Assembly: GCA_035610835.1 (NCBI GenBank)
Contig: CM069457.1
Location: forward strand, 37,536,553-37,600,552
Origin: Ophiura sarsii
Lineage: Eukaryota > Echinodermata > Ophiuroidea > Amphilepidida > Ophiuridae
Reading direction: 5' to 3'
DNA length: 64,000 bases
The position numbers were made by a program, and so were the translations under genes. Position 1 is the first letter of the stretch; each line of letters starts with the position of its first letter. Below are positions 13,740 through 27,500 of this stretch, one piece after another. The notes beneath the pieces were generated by a model, which made no database searches, had not been told where the DNA came from, and worked only from the letters and a program-made list of their open reading frames with translations.

Positions 13740-14222
13740 TTCCAAGGGTTGCTTGGATCGATAGTCGCGTGTCATCATTTAAAAATAGCCAGTCAGGTAA
13801 AAAAATAGCCAGTCAGGTATAATGTTGTCATCATTCGCAAGAACGAAAACGCAAAATAAGGGTGTTTTTTCGACCACAACGCAGGCCCGCGTTAAGGGTA
13901 TCAAATTCGCCTATTTCAGAGAATAAGGGTGTCTTTTTCAACCTGAATCCGCGCTAAGGGTTGCTTGGACCGATAGTCGCGTGTCATCATTTAAAAAATA
14001 GGCCCAAAATGGTTACGCAATACGCGATACTTCATATGTTCCTTTCAGTCTAAACTCTCTTTAAGGACCTATATCCTTTGCTATGCATATGATTCGTCGA
14101 GCTATATAATTCTTGTAAGGGTCCCTTTTTCCATCTTTGAGAAGCCGTGTTAAGGGTAGTTTTTGAGAGTGGATTCCTCACGGATTATTTCAACTTTTAT
14201 ACATCAGTGCCCCCCCCCCCGG
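13740..14222. repeat. Dispersed repeat, also at 39437-39795
   Basis: AAGGGTTGCTTGGACCGATA, AGAATAAGGGTGTCTTTTTC and TATATCCTTTGCTA blocks recur in the same order in both places, ending in a C-run. The first block is itself duplicated here (13744 and 13957). Class unknown. Confidence 0.7.
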
Positions 14223-14378
14223 TCCAGAACCAAACAGGCAAGTCACATTACATGTGCATTGGTTACACAACTATCTACCATTATTGCACATGCCATAGTG
14301 GATTCCTTCTGTGCATCGATAAATCATTTGTGTCAATTTAAAACTGATAATCATTGCAATCAGGCCACACAAAAAAAA

Positions 14379-14653
14379 TGTTATGTTGCCCTCAAGGGCC
14401 AAAAGTCGGGTCGGTCGGTCGATTTTCCTTCTCTTTTTGCTCTCAAATATTACTGACAGACCGTGGTTCATGACAAGACAAAATTGGTAAATGTCAATTT
14501 GACTAATGTTTCTAGTGTGATAATAGTTTAAAATCAATCTATTCAAGTAAACTTATTCATTTCAAGCAGAAAATAGTAATATTTTGACAAATTTAAAACT
14601 TTTATATACAAAAATTGAGATTTTAGGGTTGGTCACCGAGGGCAACACAACAA
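14379..14653. mobile_element. MITE with TGTTATGTTGCCCTC ends
   Basis: TGTTATGTTGCCCTC at the left and GAGGGCAACACAACA at the right. Confidence 0.65.
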
Positions 14654-14769
14654 TTTATTTGTGGCCTGATCAATTTGGAACTAATAACCATTGCAATCAT
14701 CATCATGCTACTTTATCTCACCCATGATATGACCATTGAGCCATCTCACCCTCAATGGCTGTAATCACC

Positions 14770-15025
14770 CTATTAACAATTTCCACTCGGCAGTCCACTT
14801 TCCACTCGGCGGTTCCAAAATTTCACAAAATGTTCAAAAGTGTCAAAATGATTGAATTTCATCACCATATTTGTAATCACCATAAGAAACACATTATAAT
14901 AAGTACAATCATGCCTAGTAATGACTCAGTAATCCCTGAGATAGACTTTGAAAGTTGGGAACGATTTCTGAAAAATATGTTTTGTAAATATGGTAAACTA
15001 ATAGCCGTGTGAAAAGTATTAACTC
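14770..15025. mobile_element. CACTTTCC MITE, full length
   Basis: Left end TTAACAATTTCCACTCGGC (plus a small terminal duplication), right end GCCGTGTGAAAAGTATTAA. Confidence 0.8.
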
Positions 15026-15463
15026 TTCCAAGCTCAGAACACAGAGTCTCCTCGCCTATGTGATAACCGGCCTCATTGTTCATTTGCCTTTCAAACCTTT
15101 GAACTGAAACGTCTTATCACCACATGATCATTATCACTATTTTGTTACTCTCACTTGTCCATACTCTCATTTATCAAAGTCGTCTTCCCCATCGCTGTCA
15201 CTCTACCTTGGCTCTGACCTCTGACCTCATACCCATAGCAAGCATGCTGTTATTCTGGCATTTTATACATAGAGTTTTGCTGCTTTCGTTGCCAAGGCTT
15301 GCCCCTTCACCTCTCTTGGCCAGCACCACCTATCTTGATATTCAAACCAAATAATTCAGCAGTCAAGGGATTGTTGTAGTTACTGCACATACTTGCAAAC
15401 TTTCACACAACGCCTTTTCTTTGGCAAGATTCTATGCATAATCAGGCTCCATTTTGGCTGGTT

Positions 15464-15520
15464 TCAATCTTCATCACTGCTCCAAGTATCAGCTGTTGCT
15501 CCCACTGTTGTTTTCTTCGG
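15464..15520 (-). CDS. ERCC8: ERCC8 exon 9 (C-terminus and stop)
   Basis: Residues 381-398 and [21 protein letters not shown]. The end matches the human C-terminus (EDAWSSSDEEG). The acceptor TTTTCTCATAG| puts the first codon in phase 0, as exon 8 requires; an in-frame TAG overlaps the acceptor, so the exon cannot extend upstream. No AATAAA was assigned with confidence. Confidence 0.9.
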   Translation of the reverse strand, partial: PKKTTVGATADTWSSDED

Positions 15521-18500
15521 CTATGAGAAAACAAAAACAAGACATTTTAGACGTCTTTCACTAAAATGTATTAAATTATAAGTTACAGAGATACAAAATG
15601 TCCCTAAATATGTTTCACTTCATTAAATATTCAGCATAGGCAACAGAAAAACCAACCCTGTTCTACGGGCCTGACTAACCTTTTCTTTTCTTGAATGTTC
15701 TATTTATTTATTTATTTATTTGTACAAATTGCTTGAAAATATTTTTCTTTTCAATTACTTTTTTTGAAATTGTTGTAAATTTGTTTTTGAAATTTGTTTA
15801 AAATTTAAAATTTGCAAAAATGTTATGAAAAAAATCCCACAACCTACCCCCAAAAAGGGTTGTTTTGCTGCCAACTAAAGATAGCAGTACACAAATTGGT
15901 TTTTGTTGCTGTTTACTGAAGAGAGCAGTACATAAATTGTTTTTTGTTGCTGTCTTCTGAAGATAGCAGTACACAAATAGGTTTGTTTTGCTATCTACTG
16001 AAGATAGCAGTACACAAATAGGTTTGTTTTGCTGTCTACTGAAGATAGCAGTACACAAATAGGTTTGTTTTGCTGTCTACTGAAGATAGCAGTACACAAA
16101 TAGGTTTGTTTTGCTGTCTACTGAAGATAGCAGTACACAAATAGGTTGTTTTGCTGTCTACTGCAGATAGCAGTACACAAATAGGTTTGTTTTGCTGTCT
16201 ACTGACGATAGCAGTACACAAATAGGTTTTTGTTGCTGTTAACTGAAGATAGCTGTACACAAATAGGGTTGTTTTGCTGTCTACTGAAGATAGCAGTACA
16301 CAAATATGTTTGTTTTGCTGTCTACTGAAGATAGCAGTACACAAATATGTTTGTTTTGCTGCCTACTGAAGATAGCAGTACACATACAGGTTTGCTTTGC
16401 TATCTACTGAAGATAGCAGTACACAAATAGGTGTTTTTTGCTGTTACCTGAAGATAGCTGTACACAAATAGGTTTTTTTTGCTGTCTTCTGAAGATAGCA
16501 ATACACAAATAGGTTGTTTTGCTGTCTACTGAAGATAGCAGTACACAAATAAGTTTGTATTGCTGTCTACTGAAGATAGCAGTACACAAATACGTTTGTT
16601 TTTGCTGTCTACTGAAGATAGCAGTACACAAATATGTTTGTTTTGCTGTCTACTGAAGATAGCAGTACACAAATAGGTTTGTATTGCTATCTACTGAAGA
16701 TAGCAGTGCACAAATAGGTTTGTTTTGCTGTCTACTGAAGATAGCAGTACACAAATAGGTTTGTTTTGCTGTCTACTGAAGATAGCAGTACACAAATAGG
16801 TTTGTTTTGCTGTCTACTGAAGATAGCAGTACACAACTAGGTTGTTTTGTATACCTATTATTACAAGTATAATTATCTACAGTTGTGATCATAGCAGGAA
16901 ACACTGTAAACGGTGGCAACATGGTGTAAAACCATGGAATTCTATTTACCAACAAAAAAACTGGTAAAATCACTCAGAAAATAAGTTGTCGGAGTAGATC
17001 CGACAGTTTATTTCAAGGAATTCAAACAGTGATTTTGAAGTAATTAGCAACCGTATGGCTCTTTAACTTAGAAGTAAGATCTTCACGATTTATGATAGAA
17101 AATGCAAATCTACAAGAAAATCTGCTTTCAAAGTAAAAATCAAAGATAGAGGGTGCCACTTGGAAAAGATAGCATAATATGACTTTAACCCCCTGGGGTC
17201 TACCTGTCTATCTTACAGTAGTTCTGATTGGTTTATTACAAGATGTACTCATATGAATAGCCAATTCAAATGCAGCTTGTAAAATGTTTCACTCCCATCT
17301 TTATCAGGGATACAATTATTCTAACAATGTCTCTCTTTGGTGCAATAAATGATGTATCCATCTTTTTAACCAATCGGCCGGTAGTTCTCAGGGGGTTAAC
17401 TAACCTTCTGACTCTTCTTTTCCTCTTCATCTTCTACAATCCTTGTGACTTCAGGCTCCCAGATGAGAACATTGCTGTCATTTCCACCGCTGTAAAGCTC
17501 CTATAAAACAATAAATAATAATAAAAGAAACAGGTAAGATAAGCCATGTATTACAAATTCAACAACTCTCTCAAACCTTAGCACTTTCCATGCGGCTATT
17601 AGTTTTACCATATACAAAGCAGATTTGTCAGAAACCTTTCCCAATTTTCAAAGTCTACCTCAAGCATAACTGAACCAAGTCTAGGCATGTTTGTACTTCT
17701 TTCAATGCATTTCTCATGGTGATTCCAAATAGGGTATTGAAGTTCAATACAATATGACATTTTTGTGAAATTTTGTGAAATTTTGAAATGTTGTCTTCAA
17801 ACGCCTGCAGCGTGGAAAGTGTTAAGTACAGTAGCAAAGCATTGTCAATTGAGTTAAACAACGCTGCTATGGGCAACAAGCACACCGATTGGACCGCATT
17901 ACGCAGATGAGTGTGTTTACGCGCTACGTGATGGCGCAGCTGCAGTGTGTGTTGTTTTTGGAATGGTCGTGCCAACTGTTTACATCGAGCTTTGAAATTT
18001 AAAGGAACGTACCAACAACTTTTTTTGACTCCAAAAAAAATCGTAAAACTTGCACAATTTTTTCCCCGTCAGCAGCTGAAATCTTGATAAGTGTTGATAA
18101 GTGGGGGGGTAGCGATGAAGGTGTCCGCATATAACCGGTCCAAAAAAAAATTGCATGGTCAAAATTGCAAATCTACCGACGGAGGGTCGTTTTTACCGAC
18201 AGGGATATTTCAGGGGGGCAAAGGCCCCCTGTACCCCCCTGGGTGCGCCACTGGTTCAACTTTCCACGGGGCTATTCGTTTTTACCATATACAAAACCGA
18301 TTTTTGAAAAATCTTTCCCAACTTTCAAATTCTTATCGCAAGAATTACTGAACCAATACTAGGCATCTTGGTACTTAATTAAATGCCTTTCTCACGTTGA
18401 TTCCAAATATGAAGATGAAAATCAATCATTTCGACATTTCTGTAACATTTTGTAAACTTTTGGAACTGTCGTCTGCAGACGACTGCTGCGTAGAAAGTGT

Positions 18501-21500
18501 TAAATTTTCAAATAGGGTTCAATCATTTCTTTTTATGAGGTGAAATTTGTACTTGGCATCAACTTGTATCACAATCTTGCACTAGATTTTGAGAGTTATA
18601 TCACGATAGAATAAATGTGATGCATCACATCTAAAGAGGGGACTTTGTGGCTGTGTGTATAGATAAAAATGGACAGAAAGAAAGAACATAATAAGAATTT
18701 AGGAGTCATTTTCTCTCTTATAATCTGAATGCCTTGATCAATTTGGTGTCATTTTAAGCTTAGAAAATGCTCTGAGAGTACACACAATAAACTCAATATT
18801 GACTTCACCGGCAAAGCCCCCCCCCCCTATTTTTTGATGTGCTGCATCACATTTTGAGTTCAAAATGCAATGTAATTCATGAAAGTCAAATAAAAGGGCT
18901 GCACAGGACTAAATATTTGGTGGAAACACTACAAATTGTTTTAACAATTTGGTAAAATAGCCTCAAATCACTACTGAAGTATGTGCTGATGTTGTCTCCT
19001 CAGTAGCGTAATAGGTTATTCTTTTGGGGGGCATGAGGGTGGGGGCATGAGGGGGGGACAGGCCTGTGATCAGGGGGTGAAAAACCGACTATTGTTTGTA
19101 TATATACTAAAAAAGAGTTTGTAATTTAATTTGGAGGGCATCGAGGGGGAGGGGGCAAGCCGTCCCACCCCTATACCCTTTACATGAAATAGAGAGTATA
19201 GAAATGCAAATTTTGCTCCATTTTGTTGCATGATATTTGTAAAAACCATAAATTGTGCTACTTGATAAAATACTGGAAGCACACATTAATGTTAGAGGTT
19301 ATGTCCCTCAACACATGGAATTAATCCAGGGTATGTAAATACACGATCCATCACAGAACGGATTCTGACACACGTGACTCCTTTGCTCACCTGGCAACCT
19401 TTTGAAGATGAAACCCATCAAACATATCAAATGTGCTTAACACTTTCCACGCGGCTACTATAGTTTTACCATATGCAAAACAGATTTGTCAGAAACCTTT
19501 CCCAATTTTCAAAGTTTATCTCAAGGATTACTGACCCAAAACTAGGCATGTTTGTACTTATTTCGATGCATTTCTCATGGCAAATCCAAATATGGTAATG
19601 GGATTCAATAATTATGACATTTTTTAAACATTTTGTGAAATTTTGGAATGTCGTCTGCTGCTGCATGGAAAGCGTTAAACTAACAAAATGGGTCACATAA
19701 GATCCGAAAGTGTTTATTTAGTTTAAAAATTCATGTTTACACAATGCATTCTTCTCGCTTTCTCCAAGATATAAAGCCAATCATAACATATAGCAAATCC
19801 CTTGACTTAGGCTCATAATATGTTCAGAAACAGTTTCTCAGATTAAAGCCTTTCATAGAAGAATGCTCCTTATACAACTTATCCAGAGGTTACAATAAAA
19901 GCAGTAGCGTATCTCCCAGGGTGTCAGTGCTAAACTACCAGGCTAAATGGTAGAAGTGAATTTGTTTCTTTCTGTAAATACAGTGTATGGGGTGGTGGCG
20001 AGGGCCTCATTTTGAGTTGGATGGGTTTAGATTAGTACTGTTGGTTAGTTAACGAGCTTGATTTTTGCACCATTTTGGGGACCCCACGTTACGTGCCCCC
20101 TCCTCCCTCTCAAGTTTCTGACTTGATGGCAGCAATCCTCAGCCTGGTCAAGTTAAAGTCCACCGGGAAAATATATGAACCTTTGCCCCCCCTGACAAGT
20201 GACCCCATATATGCTACTGAATAAAATATCATACCTGCCATAGCTGCTACGTGTTGGAGGAGAAGGGGTGGTATTTTATTACATTAAAGGCATATTATGT
20301 GATCTTTTTCAGATAGCGCCCTCAACTCCTGATTTTTTTTAGAAAGTAGATTTTCTTGCAGATTTACATTTCTGATCATAAATCGTACATACATTCCAAG
20401 TTACAGAGCGATACGATTCCTAATTACCGCAAAATCATGGTTTTAGAGTGAATTTAGAGTGAACCACGACAGTTAATTTTCACTCTAAAACCATGATTTT
20501 GAAATAATTAAGAATCGTATCGCCCTGTAACTTGGAATGTATGTATGATTTATGATCAGAAATGTAAATCTGCAAGAAAATCTACTTTCATTTTTTTATT
20601 TTTTATGTTGACGGCGTTCCCTGGAAAGATCACATAATATACCTTTAAAGTTGGTCTAGGCATGGACCACCTGTTCACTTTGTTTACAACAAGAAAAAAT
20701 AGTTGAGCCTCAATCCTGGTCACCACAAGGGGTAGCATTAACCCCCAATGGGGGTGGGGGGTGAATTACCCCCTAAATGAAATTTTCACAAATTTCCACC
20801 CCTACTTATGGGATTTTTTGAAAGCTTGGAGGTCGCTACATGTATACAGTCGCTATATGGCAACAATATTTTTCACCCACCATTTTTGGATTCTTAACAT
20901 GTTCCAGGTGAAAAAAGACCCCTGACGTTTGGGCCTTAATACTACCCCTGGCCTCCACAGGTTCATCAATAACTAAGATGCCATAGGTAGGGGAAAAGAG
21001 AGACGGTGTTAAATGCACATATGCTTTATCTATGTGGATTTGGGACATGACTCACATACCAACGACAAGTTTACAACTGCAATGTTATTCAAATGGAAGA
21101 AAATGGCATATTTGCATAATCTAACAGTGGTTATTTTCGAGCACTAACATTTTCATGCTCAACAAAGGAAAAGACACAAATAAATGGCTTGTTGAAGATT
21201 CACAAGTGTTTTTGAAAGTTACTAAAAGATAAGTTGCCCTTTCTATTTCACAACTGGTGAACCCTTGAGAAGGGTAAGGTCTAAGATCACCATTGACACC
21301 TGCAGTAGAAACAATGTACTTGTGGTGGTCCAAAAGGAAAAAGCACTGAAAAATACATTGCAGTGGTTGCATACTATTTGAGATCCAATATGATAACACA
21401 CTTCCCACCAAGTCAATACCTAACCAAAACTCCAAGGAGGTGGAACAGGTACCAACATTTGGTTAGACACTCTCCAACTGAGAGCTTTGTGCTTCAATTC

Positions 21501-24500
21501 TAATAACATACTTTTCACCTTTTTGTACAATAGAAATCAGTTTAAAAGGCATGTTTCAGCCCTTTCCACCCTCCATTTAACCTCACCTTTATAAACAAGA
21601 ATCATAGATAAAACTAAATTTAACACTTTCCATGCGGCTATTATTTTTACCATAATACAAAACAGATTTGTCAGAAACATTTCCCAATCCCAAGAATTAC
21701 TGAACCAATACTAGGCATGTGTATTCTTATTTCAATGCATTTCTCATGGTAATTCCAAATATGGTAATGAAATTCAATAACATTTTTGAAAAAAGTTGTG
21801 ACATTTTGGAATTTCGTCTGCAGACGCCTTCCACATAGAAAGTGTTAATTTAAAAAGGTCAGCACTTGACATGAAAATGAAGTCAGATCTCAAAGGAGGA
21901 TAAGATTTGAAGTAGAGTATAGATCAACATTTATGTGGATTTGGGGCTAGGTTTGCATTTGACTCACATACCGACAACTAGATTAAGGTTATTAAGTTAA
22001 CAGCCACAATTTAATTCAAATGGAAATGTCACATTTGCATACTCTAAGACATGTTATTTTTAAGCACTTTTATTTTCACCCTCAACTAGATTTCCACTAA
22101 AGGAAAAGAGACATGTGTTTACAAAAATGGCTTGCTGAAGATTCACAATTGTTTTTAAAAGTAACTTAAAGCTAAGTTGCCCTTTCTACTTCACAAATAG
22201 TGAAATCTTGAGAAGGGTAGGTTATAAGATCCCCATTGATGCATGTATTCAGATAATATTGTGTGTGTGGCCTTAACACTTTCCACGCAGCAGGCATTTG
22301 CAGACGACAATCCAAAATTTCACATAATGTTTCAAAAATGTCAAAATAATTGAATTTGATTGCCACATTTGGAATCATCATGAGAAATGCATTAAAATAA
22401 GTACAAATATACCTAGCTTTGATTCAGTTATCCTTGCTATAGACCTTGAAAGTTAAGAAAGGTTTTCTGAAAAAATAAAATTATGTGGTAAATCCCAAAG
22501 CCGCGTGTAAAGTTGTAAAAATAAAGCTCTGCAAAATATATTACAGCGGTCGCATATTTAACCTAATGTGATTTTAACACGTTTCCAAAGAAGGCAATAC
22601 ATTTGCCAGCCGAAACCCACGGTAATAGAATAGTAATATTATATAGGTTCCAACATTTTGACGTGAACAGAGTTGATGCGTTAGAACAGATTCGATGTGT
22701 TAGAAGACCCAGGGGGTGGGTCACTCAGATACTTTTTGGTAGGGGTGTGCTGCCAGCAAAATGAAAATTGACCCAATCTTTTACCAATTTTCAGGGAGAA
22801 ATGGACCCATATGTTTACCAGATATTCATAATTCTCCTACACATTGGACAGATTTTGCTAACATTTCTGTAAAAAAACCCCGCGAATTTAAGGATATTAG
22901 ACCGATAAATTGACCAATAATGGCTATGAAAAGGGGTCCTTCATTTATCAGACTGGTGAAAAATGGGACCCTATTTGTGGCAGCACATCCCTGTGACTTC
23001 ATATCTACTTAAAGCCCCCCCCCCCCCCCCTCCCCCTGGGTTAGAAGAGTGGTACTCAAGGCACTCCAGCTTTTAAGACAGCAAATTAACCTTATCTTAT
23101 CTTATTATTATTACAGTGTGATTTATATAGATAGTACAACATTTGAGGCACGAGGGATGAGCAGTTGCCAGGAATATAAAATTGGATTTCTCAGGGGTAG
23201 GAGGGAGGTGAATGGAATAAAGGAAAGTTCAACATTCATGCAGGGTTGGACATTCTAGGAGAATCCGACAATCCACTCTCGCAAAGATTCCCGTCAGTAA
23301 AGTTGCTAGAATCCAAGTTGATTCTTGTGGATAATCTGTCTAACACACTATTTGAATGGAAAAGAATCCATACAATGGAAGAATCTGAATGGATTCTCGT
23401 AACCTTTGACAAATGTCTGGCCCTGTTATGTGAATTGGGAGCTGTTATTTATGTGAATTAGGAGCTGGTGTACAAATGGCAAATAGAATCAGGTATGTTT
23501 ACAATGTACAACATTGGCAACTAGAATAATACAGCAGCAGTGTTATTCTAATGGAAATGTCACATTTGCATAATCTAACAGTGGTTGTTTTTGAGCACTT
23601 GGATTTTCCACAGATAGTTTTGACTATCTGTGGATTTTCACGCTCAATCATATTTCAAGTTAACTTGCAATTTGATATGTGCATTTACATAGGAATGTAC
23701 ATGATTGCGCAATTTTGTTTTGTACAAATATGCAACAACAGCGCTAAATTCAATGTGACGCCAACATTTCAACCCTCGTGGTAGAGCAGTGATTTGCACG
23801 ATGACACACTTGGGACAGACAGCTGCACATGTGTCGCATAGCATATAAAATCATCTCATGTCAGGATGGTTATGTAACAACAGCGCTAATAAGTTTAATG
23901 TGATGTCAAAATTGCATCCCTTGCGTTTAGGCGAGGAAAAAACACCCTGTTTTACGGGCCTTTTTGCGTTTTTCAAGAGTTTTTTTAAATTTTTTTAACA
24001 ATTATTTTCTTCTCAAATCATATAAAATCAGCCGTTTTTTGACTGAAAATCTGTTTTTTGCAGATTTTGGTGACATTTTAGGTTAAAAAAAAAAATTAAC
24101 AAATAAATAAATTAATTAAAAAAACCAGACCGACAGACAAACAAAAACAGTGTTGTTGTTTTTTCGTCGCCTAAAGCAGCAATTTGCACGATGACACACT
24201 TGGGACTGACAGCACATGTGTCGTATATAGCGTATAAAATCATCTCATGTCAGTATGGTTCATTATTGACAGCGCGACGTAAAAGCACCAGGTGCGCCGC
24301 CTCTATTGTGGGAATCTTCAGGGAGTGACTTTTATAAAGATGTGAACAGCTGAGGTGTAAAGATCCCATAATGCACTCTGTTCTGGCAGGGGGTACTCAA
24401 CGATTTTGTGTAGGGATGTGCTTCTATATAGCAAAAAGAAAGTTACGTAAGTCAAGACATGTGAATCCCCTGACTGGGGTGTGGTTCAAAATACGCCTTT

Positions 24501-27500
24501 AATCAGTGAATGCGATAGCATCTGGTACGGAAGTCTGATGGTCATATTTGGACAATTAATTTGCAGAATCTGTAAATGGGTTCTATCATTCCCACACAAA
24601 ATGGGTTAAGGGTGCACTACACTAAATGGGGTATCCCCTACCCTTAAGGACGGTGTTTAAAACTAGAATCGGAGAGTATGCATGGCAAAATCCTAAATTT
24701 AAAAGACTTGACAGTAATACAATTGCGTAAATGCCTAAGATTTTTGATTAATTATGATTAATGGGACATCACCTACATGGACCCTGACTATAAACTGTGA
24801 ATATCATCTAGATAAATTTTGTTTAAAATTTGTGCTTTTTACTGGAAACATTGGCGATTACGGCGACTTTTCCATGCTCGTCAGAGAGGTAGTTTACTCC
24901 ATGGGCATATTTTGGAAAATCGAGCAGGTTCACCTACCTATTTTTTTCACTTTTTGGTGAGAAAATGTGATCATCTTTCAGAAAATATCACTCTACAAGG
25001 TCCAATTTTGCAATTTAGTGGTCTAAAACAGAGTTTTATATCAGTATTTTTGTACATATCCCTATGGAGCCCTATTTAGTAGTGTGACCCCTTAAGGGAA
25101 TTCGGCCATATTTGACCCTTGACCCCGTATTTAAGTAAAATTAGGTCAGATATCAGCTGTTTTTAAATTTTATTGCAGACAAATATTGTAAGCAAGGATT
25201 TTCCATCAGATTGGATGGATTTCAATCCAATTGTTGCCTTAATTTGACCCATCTTGACCTGTTTTGTAAGTAAGCCTATTGGAAACACTGTAATTCTATG
25301 CTATTATAGAGAAAAAAGGTGATTTTTACACAAACCGCAAATCTCAGAACCTGATTGTAAGCGGACTGGGTCAAATTCGGCAGTCCTGCATAGTTGTACC
25401 TTACGGTGCACAATTTGGGAGTCTTGGGTAATAATGTCATGTTTGCACCTGATTAGGGGAAATGGGGGTGGGGGGGTGGGGGTGGGGGTGATACTGAGCA
25501 GCATAAAAGTCACTTACAATGAAGCTTTGAGTAACATTTGGCCTATTTGAAACAATCTATGAAGTAAGCTGATAAATGAGTATACTTTGTCCATGCATGG
25601 GCAAAAATCATGTTTCGTGCCCCGTAATGGCACACGCCAATGGGATAAGCTGTGAAATGTTATGGCGTTGATTCCGTATGACGTTACAAACGGGTAAGCC
25701 AAACATGATATTGCCCATGCATGGATGGATGGAGTAGGCCACAGTGCATATGTACTCGGTAAAAAAAAGCTAGACATTCAATTCAACAAGAATTTCTTTC
25801 AAAAGGATGACTGCTGTCCTGACAAGTATTTATTTTAAAAAGGATAGTAGCTGTCCTCACAAAATGTAATATTGATATGTTAATTTTGCTATCTTCAGTA
25901 GATAGCAGGTATCCATGCATGACAATTTCCACTCATAAATAATTATAACAACATGGAAATATCATTAAAATGGTCATAAAAGGTTCCAAATGATTCAAGG
26001 TAACTATTTCAGTACATTTCAGGGACATTCAGCACAATATCAATTTCATGTTGATGTGTGAATAATGGCACGACCCCACAGTGGAGTGCTATTGTGAGCA
26101 TATCAACATCTGCGTAAGTGCATTGATTTTTCTAATTTGTCGAGAAACAAAACATGTATTGACCTAATTCATACACGACACTATACAAATCAAAATTCAC
26201 AATTTGAGCACAATTTTGAAATATGTAAAAAAGAATAAAAACATGTTAACAAGTTTGCTAACCCCCGCAGTGAAAATCGGTGAACCCGCGATTCCTGAAC
26301 AACGAATCAAAACAGAGCGTGTGGCGCGAGTATTCAACGGCGCACACGCAGAGTGCATTAGACACTTTCAATGCACTCCGCGTAGTTTAGTTTCTTGCTT
26401 TCTGACTGGTTCGACACTACTAAGAGTGTATGAATCCCTAATAACGCACTGGACCAGCCCTTGAATTTGTTGTTTCCATGAGGTTCAATATATTGCGCCT
26501 TAACATTTTCCATGTGGCTATTCGTTTTACCATAAACAAAACAGATTTGTTAGCACTCTTTCCCAACTTTCAAAGTCTTATCGCAAGAATTACTGAACCA
26601 ATATTAGGCATGTTTGTACTTGATTTAATGCATTTCTTACGTTTAAACCAAATATGGTGATGAAAATCAATCATTTTGACATTTCTGAAACATTTTGTAA
26701 ACTTTTGGAACTGTCTTCTGCATACGACTGCCGCGTGGAAAGTGTCAAATTTTCAATTAGGGGTTCAATCAAATTTTTTTATGAGGTGAAATTTGTACTT
26801 GGTATCAACTTGTATCACAATCTTGCACTAGATTTTGAGAGTTATATCACGATAGAATAAATGTGATGCATCACATCTAAAGAGGGGACTTTATGGCTGT
26901 GTGTATAGATAAAAATGGACAGAAAGAAAGAACATAATAAGAATTTAGGAGTAATTTTTCTCTTAAATTCTGAATGCCTTGATCAATTTGGTGTCATTTT
27001 AAAGCTTAGAAAATGCTCTGAGAGTACACACAATAAACTCAATATTGACTTCACCGGCAAAGCCCCCCACCCTATTTTTTGATGTGCTGCATCACATTTT
27101 GAGTTCAAAATGCAATGTAATTCATGAAAGTCAAATAAAAGGGCTGCACAGGACTAAATATTTGGTGGAAACACTACAAATTGTTTTAACAATTTGGTAA
27201 AATAGCCTCAAATCACTACTGAAGTATGTGCTGATGTTGTCTCCTCAGTAGCGTAATAGGGTATTCTTTTGGGGGGCATGAGGGGGGACAGGCCTGTGAT
27301 CAGGGGGTGAAAAACCGACTATTGTTTGTATATATACTAAAAAAGAGTTTGTAATTTAATTTGGAGGGCATCGAGGGGGAGAGCTGTCCCACCCCTATAC
27401 CCTTTACATGAAATAGAGAATATAGAAATACCATTTTTGCCCTCATTTTGTTTCATGATATTTGTTAAAACCATAAATGGTGCTACTTGATAAAATACTG

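Larger units (their letters stand above)
18256..24630. repeat. Segmental duplication, copy 1
   Basis: Collinear with 26500-33960: same order of MITEs, C- or G-runs, the ATGAGGTGAAATTTGTACTT block, the GTTGGTCTAGGCATGGACCA block, the TTAGGCGAC MITE and the AGCACCAGGTG end. Identity looks very high in the first 2 kb and lower later. This copy alone has the MITE at 20284-20648. It lies wholly in ERCC8 intron 7. Confidence 0.9.

Noticed and set aside
15855..16850. CRISPR-like regular array
   Set aside because: Units are contiguous with no unique spacers, in a eukaryotic intron; it is a minisatellite.
15798..16973. Minus-strand open frames rich in [19 protein letters not shown] repeats
   Set aside because: Periodic translation of the 40-bp satellite; similar patterns in all frames, no gene signals.
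17396..17404. ERCC8 ending by read-through of exon 8 (stop at 17396)
   Set aside because: CAGAAG|GTTAGT is a fair donor, and an in-phase exon at 15520-15464 supplies the conserved WSSDED C-terminus.
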